Shown piece by piece: positions 53,184 to 62,044 of a stretch of 64,000 nucleotides of DNA. The translations under genes were made by a program, and so were the position numbers. The stretch comes from Myotis daubentonii (Eukaryota > Chordata > Mammalia > Chiroptera > Vespertilionidae). The notes below the pieces were generated by a model. That model did no database searches and was not told the DNA's origin. It was given only the letters and a program-made list of their open reading frames with translations. The stretch spans positions 145,611,549-145,675,548 of the forward strand of contig NC_081840.1 of the NCBI RefSeq assembly GCF_963259705.1, written 5' to 3'. Numbering within the stretch: position 1 is the first letter of the stretch; every line of letters starts with the position of its first letter.

Positions 53184-56100
53184 TCTCTCTCTCTCCCCCT
53201 TCCACTCCCTCTTAAAAAAAATCAATGGAAAAATATCCTCAGGTGAATATTTAAAAAAAGACATTACCACTAAAGACAACAGCCATAAAATTGAACTGAG
53301 AATTCATGTAAGAAGAGACAGTAGCCTCCATAGGCGTGTGGAAATATGTGCAAACAACCCTCCTTTGACACGTTGCTTCTGATTTAAGACAATTCCACTG
53401 AGGAACAATAGGCCCATCTTCATTCTGGGCAGGCTTTTGTAGAAGCTGTAATATTCCTTAACACATTTATCATCAGCTTCTGATAGTTTTCAATCGTGAG
53501 CTAAGCGTGCTTTGTCGTGGAAGTGGCCTGGAGGGATATTAATTAGATTTCCCCCTTAATCTTTTGAGAGGATGTCCTGTCAGCAATGAAGCATTTTACT
53601 GTTAATCAGAAAATCAGCTGCATGGGCTGGACTGGGGAAGAGATAAATCTCAAATCAGCCCATTTTGCACTTGTCAGCAGCTCCGGGGAAATATTTGGTG
53701 GAGTTAGGATATAAAACTATTACCCAAGAGGAAGATTCTATTCAATTCATCACACATGTATTGAACTCTTAGGTGCCAGACTCTGTATGAGAGACTGGGA
53801 ATACAAAGAGGTTCTGATCTCAGACCACTTCGTTTTGAATCCTGGCCCTACCGATTAACATTGCAAGTTTCTTTAACGCCCTGTGTTAGTTAGTGTAAAG
53901 GCCACGCTTCTGTCACCAAGAGATTCCAAACCATAAGCTTCAGTCAGCCCATCATTTTTGTCTCCCTCTTGTAACGGTCCTGAGGTGTGGGTCCCAGACG
54001 GGCTCCTCTGCCTGAGATGCTTCAGAACCCAGTTCTCCCCAATTGTGTGCGTTGCTGTCTCCTAAACGTATTGTCTTTGTTTTCCTGGTTAAAGCTGGGG
54101 CACAGCCAGGTCTTCATCCAAGCCCCAAGGATGGTGTTATAAGGTCAAGATTCAGAAATGAAAACTCATCACTTTCCCTCACGTCCTAGTTACAAAAACC
54201 CAGTTCCAAGGACAGAGCCAGCTGCGAGGGAATCTGGGAAGGGTAGTCACTGGCAGGACAGCCCGGTCTCTACCTTAAAGCAAAGGTGCCAGTTCTATCA
54301 GTAAGTGGATGACAGGGAAAACGTTAATCATCTCTGCCACTCCTTCTGAAACCTGTTTCTTTTCCAAAATGGGAGTAATCACGGCACCTACCCTTCGAGC
54401 TGTGCAGTATAAGAATTAAAGTGAGCAAATGGATGATGGTCTAGCACAGTGTCTGGAACATAGTATTTAATAAACGTTAGCTGTTATTATTATTAAGACA
54501 AAATACCTGCAATGCATCATTGGAGAGAATAGCTTAAATAATTGACTAGTTGTGTGAGAGCACATACAAGGGAGTCATTCATTTTCTACAGTGGAGAGCA
54601 TAGGAATGATAGGGAGCATTCATAGAAGGGTGACAACTGAGCAAGTCCTTAAAAAATAAACAGAATTTTTCTAGCAGAAAAGAGACAGTAGCATATTCCA
54701 GCAAAATAAAGCAGCCTGTTTTGACTACAGAGAAGGAGAAATGGGCCATATTTCTCATAGAGTGATCCTTGAGCCTCTTATTTTATAAGCCATCTGGGTA
54801 CCAGCCAAGATATACTGATCAAAATAGCTGGGGATGAGTTTTTTAAAAAACTGCATTTTAAAACAACCTACCACAGCCTATTGTTATATGTATTAAATTG
54901 GGTTAGAGCATAGAAATCCTAAGGCAAAGAGTTAAATTTTGTGTGGATTACAAAGAACTATGCCACCCACTTAAGCAAAAGTCTTTTTAGATGAGCATTA
55001 TTAAGGGGGTTAAAAATAAAAACGTCATCATTTTCTGTGTATTCAGTTCTAAGGTCAATAATTTTAAATGAACAAATGTATGAACCAAAGACAGCTACGG
55101 GTGTCAGCCAGCACCACACCAAAGAACACACTCCACAGTCTATGAAACATTTGCTGTTCACACAGAGTTTGCCAACATGAGGCTGGTTCTAGCCATTTGA
55201 TTGCCCAGAAACTCTTCTCACCATTAGGAGCAGTAATAAGTGTGCATTCCTAGGAACTGTTACGAGTATATAAAAACATATTTTTCTGAATGCTTAACAC
55301 ATAAGATAACAACAACAAAAATAACTGAATACATGTGACCAGTGCCTTAACTGCTGAGTTTTCTTAAGAGAGGGCTAGTTTTGCTAAGATTATATGTCAC
55401 CTTTCAAATCTGAGTCGATAAAGAATTATCACATTTCTTTAGCCAAGCACCTAAGAACATTTTCTAAATGACCACCATGAAATAAATTGGAATGAGTCAT
55501 ACATAACAGCAAAACAAGAAATTCCAGGCAGGAGATCAAATTTTTATTTTCAATTTTCACTTCATTTTTATTATTTTATAAGCTCACAAATATAATATAA
55601 TTTGAGGCCCATACATAATACATGTCATTAAAAGCAGCAGAGAAATTTGACCTCCTACTGCTGCTGTGGCATGGGTGAAGCTGTGTGAAGGCTGAACGGC
55701 AAATGAGGCTGTGCATGTGGCTTCGCTGCACATCAGCTGTGCGCTTGCGGCCCACAGAGAGTGCTGTTAAAGGCAGGCGGCAGATCACCAGAGGTTTTCA
55801 TCTCGGCGGGGAGTTTGCGGTAATGTGCTGGCCAATCCGGCCTGTGATATTTTTCTTTAAACACCAGATTCATTTGAGTTATAAAAATAAATAATTTCAT
55901 CTATCTTTTAGGTGAAAGACAACACCTTTAATAGAGAAGAGAAGCTATTTAGATCTTTAGAAAAGACCGTGAGGCACTGTGTGAAGAACCTTTCATTCTG
56001 TCTTCAACACATACAGGTAAGGGAGACATGACTCTTCCATGATCCTACCCGCAGGTGCCGATGTCCGTGGTAATTATGAAGAGTACATCGACTGTTCATT

Positions 56101-59100
56101 CAGTATATGATAGCACCTACTGTATCCAATTTGGGGTGCGGCAAACTGCTGGTGAAGGAAGCCAATAGAAAGGCTGTGGTTTTGTTCTCTGTTCCCTTAC
56201 CTGCCCAATCTTTCCCCCCTCCATATCGCCAGGTTGTGGGACGTTTGCTCGCATGATTGCCACATGGTGCGATTCAGCAACAGGCTTTCTTTACCCTGGA
56301 GATGAGCTCACTAATTCAAAATTTCGGACAAGGCACAAATGTTCTTTGTTTATTTTGTTAGACTAAATAAACTCCTGACTGGTCTTTCTACTTGAATATA
56401 CCTAGACTGTACTCCAGTTGGTTTAAGTCTGATTTTCAGCAAGGGCACGCAAACCTCGGAGGGGACTAGAAACACATATTTGCAAATTTAAGAGCAGAAG
56501 TGAAAGAAAATCAAAGAGGCACATGAAATGGAATGAGAAGAGATGTTTTAAAGTAAAAAATGCATAACAGAAAGGCCATTTCAAAAACCCACAAAACTCA
56601 CAGGTGGGTCTCACATTTAGCTGTTGCTGCCTAGCAGCTGACCCTCCAAAAAGGCACGTGATCACACAATCCTAAAACAAACTGAGCGCCTGTATCTATT
56701 TTATATCCAGTGCTTCATAATGCGCCCTTTACAGCTCTGAAAGAAATTCAACCTTAGGTAGGTCGTCATACATAAAAGAAAATCAATATAAGTGAACATA
56801 AATTCTAACAAAATAATTCCAATTAAAATATGTAAATACTCCTACACAACCATAGTAAAAAACAAACAACAAAAAAAAACCCAGAAATTTCCAGTCCACT
56901 ATTAGAATCAGACTTAAACAAACCAATTGGAGTGCAGGATAATTATATTCATAGGAAGACCTGGCCAGAGTTTGTTCTGATGTATCTCATAAAGAAGACA
57001 GTGTCCTTAACAACATCCTGACCAGGGGCATGACTATGAAGCGTAGAGAGTTAGTAGAATTACATGTGTATCAGTTCCTTGGACCCCTTCCCATTTTCCA
57101 GTTTTTAGAGGCAAATGCACACTTAGATGAATTATTACAACAGAGGATTGTCAGGCACAATGATTTGGTGACAAGGTTCTATACTATGTAACCAGCAAGC
57201 CACATTCTTTCCTTATTTATTGACTGATGCAAAGCCCGATTTTACACTTAGGTTTGCTTATCTTTTCCTAAAGCGCTGCCATTTGGGAAAACGAAACCCA
57301 AGAGCTTAGTTGTAAAAGGGCAGTGGGAATCCTGCCCTGGATGTAAATTTCAAGGAGTAAATGCCTCTTGGGAATAGAGGAAAGTCTTCGCTTAAAGAGA
57401 GCATTAAATTCACGAAGGAAAATAGAAGACATACATAAAAGAGGAGTGATTTTTAAAATAAGGGATCTATAAGAACTGAATGCTAAAGAATCGCCAGTGA
57501 AAGAATTTAAGATGGACTCTTGCCCTAGCCAGTTTGGCTCAGTGGATAGAGCATCGGCCCACAGACCAAAGGGTCCTGAATGTGATTCCAGTCAAGGGCA
57601 TGTACCTCGGTTGCAGGTTCCATCCCGGTACCTGGTTGGGGAGCATGCAGGAGGCAACCAATCGATGTGTCTTTCTCTTCCCCCTCCCCTTCCACAATCT
57701 TTAAAAATCAATGGAAAAATTTCCTCAGGTGAGGATTAACATAAACAACAACTACAAATAGAGGGACTCTTAATAAAAGAGGGTGTCATCGAGAGCAGTA
57801 GGAGAAAGTAACATGGACGGAAGTGAGGAAATAGTTTGCTACAGGTAACCTCATTGTACAGAGAATTCATGATGAATTCTTTTTTCTTCCTTCTTATCTC
57901 TCAGTGGGAATGGAGGGTGATGCTGATGAAGTGCCCATTTGGATGCATGCCAGTGTGCTAACTTTGGCACTTTGCCCCCTGTGTAACTTTGCTCTGGGTT
58001 TCAGGATGCCATGCACTTTGCCCTGCAGAGCATGCTGGAGCTCCAGGAGATTTCATGCACCAAAGATGAGGAAGAGGGGGCGCATCCAGAGGCCCCGAGG
58101 AATGGCCAATACCCCTGTGATGACTTTGTAAGTTATTTCTCTTCATAGGTAAATGCAAATGTAATAGTACAGTTGACAGAAAAGCTGATTTTCACTTATT
58201 TTTTCTGGTTAGAAATGAAACATGCACCAAAGCAAATACTAATGTCAAAATTAGTAGATTTTAAATAGGAGATTTTTTTATCATTAAATATTTTAAAGTG
58301 GATTTGTGTTGATTTCACTATAATCAAAACTTAAAAGGGTCCCAGACTGTGTTTCTAGGGGTAGTAAGTGTCTGACTAATTAAAATCAACATTTAGTTTA
58401 AGTGTGCATATAATACAGAAAGGATTTATGAAGTTAGAAAGCTGAGATTTTCTTAGAGTCCTTACTGCAGGTGGGTGTGAAGACACACTCTGAAGATGTG
58501 ACTTTTATTAACCTACTGTAGGCTCAAAAGTAAAGCCTTCCTATTGAAAAAGGGCTTTTACATAAGAGTCATTTATTATGTCTCCTGTTCTGTGGTAAAT
58601 ATTTGTTTTCTAAGAGTTCAGTAAAATATACAGAATCATAAAATGGAGTTTGGTAATCATAAAGAGACACTTGAGCTAATGAAATATTTGGGTGGTAAAC
58701 TAGTCTGAGTAATACTAATTTTAACTTAGCATCCTGTGTTCCATAGATATTGTTATTTCATATCAGTATTTCAAGTATTACATATAAAATATAATAGCCT
58801 CCGTCATCATCTTGAAGGTCCATGAGAGTGGCATTATTGTGTTGGCATTACTGGCATTTGGGGTCAGACAAATTTTCATTGAGTGGCCCTTGTGTTGGAG
58901 GGTGTTTAGCATTCCTGGGGTTCCAGGCTCTAAATCTCCATAATGTCCCTCCCTCTCAAGTTGTGACATCCAATGAACAGCAACACATATTTCCGAGTCC
59001 TAGGAAGTGATACAGACTCCACAACAGTAGAAAAACACTGAGAAGCACCTTGCTTTCCTAGCACAGGAAAATGAAAAGTCAGGATTACATCTGAACTAAG

Positions 59101-60624
59101 ATGCTAGGTTAGGTAAATGAGAGCGGGAGGAGGGTGAGAAGTTTTTATGAGATGTTAAACAAAAAGAGTGTGGCTATTTCTTATACATTATCTAGGCTTA
59201 ATTATAGAGAGCATATTTTAGAAAAGTCCTTAAGGGTTTGCTCTTTAGCTTAATTCCAATTCATTAACTAAGTCAATAAATATTTATTGAGCACCCTGTG
59301 AAAACATGGCATATAGCTTCTCCCTCATTAAGAATGCTCCAGAGGCTGCCACACTCCCATCTCCGCACTCTGCTCCGCTCAGGTCCCCGCACGACTCTGC
59401 GCCCACCATGGCCTCAGCAGCTGGTAGGGAGATGGCGCTTAGTGGAGAGCAAGGCTTCCACGAGTACAGGAGGGAATTAGGCATGGGAATGGCTCTGCGG
59501 AAAATGGGCTCCATGGCCACGCCAGATTGTGTCATCACTTCCGATGGCAAAAACCTCACCATCAAAACCGAGAGCACAATGAAGACAACACAGTTCTCAT
59601 GCAACTTGGGAGAGAAGTTTGAAGAGACTACAGCTGATGGCAGAAAAACTCAGACCGTCTGCAACTTCATCAAGGGCGCGCTGGTCCAGCACCAGGAGTG
59701 GGCTGGGAAGGAGAGAACCATCACAGGAGGCAGGAAGGCGGGAAGTTAGTGGTGTTATGCATCATGAACAATGTCAACTATACTCGGATCTATGAGAAAG
59801 TGGAGTAAAAATGCCATCATCCTTCTGAACGGGAATTAGCCATGAGGATAAACAAGCTCAGTTCAATGAGCAAATCTCTCCATGCTTTTTTCCTCCTTAC
59901 TTTGTTCAGTTATCACAAACATTTTACATGCAACTATTTCTGTTGGTTTAATTAGCATTGACCCTTCTGTTAGTAAATAAATGTGTTTATGCCATATATC
60001 CTATATAATAAAGGGGTAATATGCAAATTGACCACCTGTTCCATGCCTAACTGCTCCCCTGCCAGCCCAATCGCCCCCAATTGCCATCCCCTGCAAACCC
60101 GGACATCCTTCTGGATGACTTCCAGACGAAGCCAGGGCTGTGAGGGCCAAGCCCCTTGTACGAATTTTGTGCATCGGGCCTCTAGTACATATATATATTA
60201 GTGCACTGGAGGGTGTGACCCTCAGCCCAGCCTGCACCCTCTTCAATCTGGAACCCCTCAGGGGATGTCTGACTGCCCCTGTGGGATCGGGCCTAAACCA
60301 GCAGTTGGACATCCCTCTCACAATCCTAGACCACTGGCTCCTAACTGCTCACCTGCCTACCTGCCTGATAGCCCTTAACTGGCCCCCCTGACAGCCTGAT
60401 CACCCCTAACTGCCTCTGCCTGCCAGCCTGATTTCCCCTAACTGCTCCCCCACCCCCGCTGGCCTGGTCACCCCACACAGCCTGCTGTTCAGTTGTTTGA
60501 TCATCCCTCACTAACCCCCCTGACGGCCCGGTCATAGGCAGCCATCTTGTGAGGGCATGATGTTCAATTTGCATATTACCTCTTTATTACATAAGATATA
60601 CATATATGTGTGTATATATACACA

Positions 60625-60675
<51 letters not shown>

Positions 60676-61977
60676 GAATGCTCTAGAATTCAACAGGAAG
60701 ATTAGACAAGGTATTCCTACTTTGCATAATACCACAAGATGATAAATTAGGATAAATTAAAATAATTATCAGAAAACTCAACATAAAAGTAACTTTTTAT
60801 TGATAACATATATTTGAACTCTGTTTAAAAATCAAACATTTTATCTGAAACCACAGAAGTTGTTTTTATTTAAACATGAGAGATACTTATCTACACATTT
60901 TTATAGGACAAAATCTTAAAGTAAAATTTAATTCTTTTTTTTTTAAATATATTTTATTGATTTTTTACAGAGAGGAAGGGAGAGAGATAGAGAGTTAGAA
61001 ACATCGATGAGAGAGAAACATCGATCAGCTGCCTCCTGCACATCTCCCACTGGGGAGGTGCCCGCAACCAAGGTACATGCCCTTGACCGGAATCGAACCT
61101 GGGACCTTTCAATCCGCAAGCCGACGCTCTATCCACTGAGCCAAACTGGTTTCGGCCAGTAAAATTTAATTCTTAATTTGTTCCGACTACAATTCCCATG
61201 CACAGTGAATTGGCTCATGTCTATGTCACACAACATATATATTGCAATTATAGTGCAGTATTGTAAGTAGACTACCTATAGAGTCCATTCACATCACAGA
61301 CATAGCAATTCATCCCAGAACAGTAAACAGATTATTTGCTTAGCCAAAGTACTCATTTAACAGTCCTCAGGTACATATGGATATTTTATAAATTAGACAT
61401 CAAATTTGATCTGGGTTTGCTATTGCTAGTGCCAATAAAGATTGGTTTCTTCTCTCCCCTAGATTTCCCATGAGTTCAGGCAAAGTTACCAGCGGCCATT
61501 TAAGTTAATTAATAGCAGCTGCTGCTCAGTCTGATTCCCTAGGACATATTTTGGGGAACAAAAGGAAACCTGCTTCCAAATTGCCATAACATAATCCCAT
61601 AACCCAAGCATGTATGGTAAAGGCTGGTCAGCAAACCTAGGATACAAGTGCCCTTCAGAATAGAAGGGCAGGAAAAAAATTCAAAGAGAAGAAATTAAAC
61701 ATAGGTGCTCATGGTCTGGCACGGGGTTTGGCATTAATATGAAGTTCATTTTCAATGATGCAGACCTAAAAATGTAACAATTTAGGACACAGAATCAGCA
61801 TTGGCTTAACCCTTCAGTGTATTTAAAGAGGAAGCAGTAACTCTGTGGTCGTTTCTATCACAGGAGCAAAATACCTATAACAAGGGGGTACTATCTGTTT
61901 AGGGGATATAGTTCCACTACCAAAATGAGCTACCAGCGTAGCCAGGAAATCAGGGCAGATGTCTCTTCTAAGACAGA

Positions 61978-62044
<67 letters not shown>

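Larger units (their letters stand above)
50642..55911 (+). other. Intron E-F (5.3 kb)
   Basis: Holds a pyrimidine microsatellite at 50778-50895, a MER5-like piece at about 51340-51510, a MIR at 51935-52165, a Ves SINE at 52995-53257, an L2/MIR-like piece at 53745-53882 and a MIR 3' end at 54325-54495. 52170-52980 and 54500-55900 contain nothing I can assign. 53883-54324 looks like an interspersed repeat I could not name. Confidence 0.75.

Noticed and set aside
59298..59480. Separate small gene at the FABP5 start
   Set aside because: It is the shifted-frame part of the FABP5 pseudogene.
60532..60735. Open frames with repeated YI or HT residues over dinucleotide tracts
   Set aside because: They arise from TA, CA or GA microsatellites and have no coding meaning.
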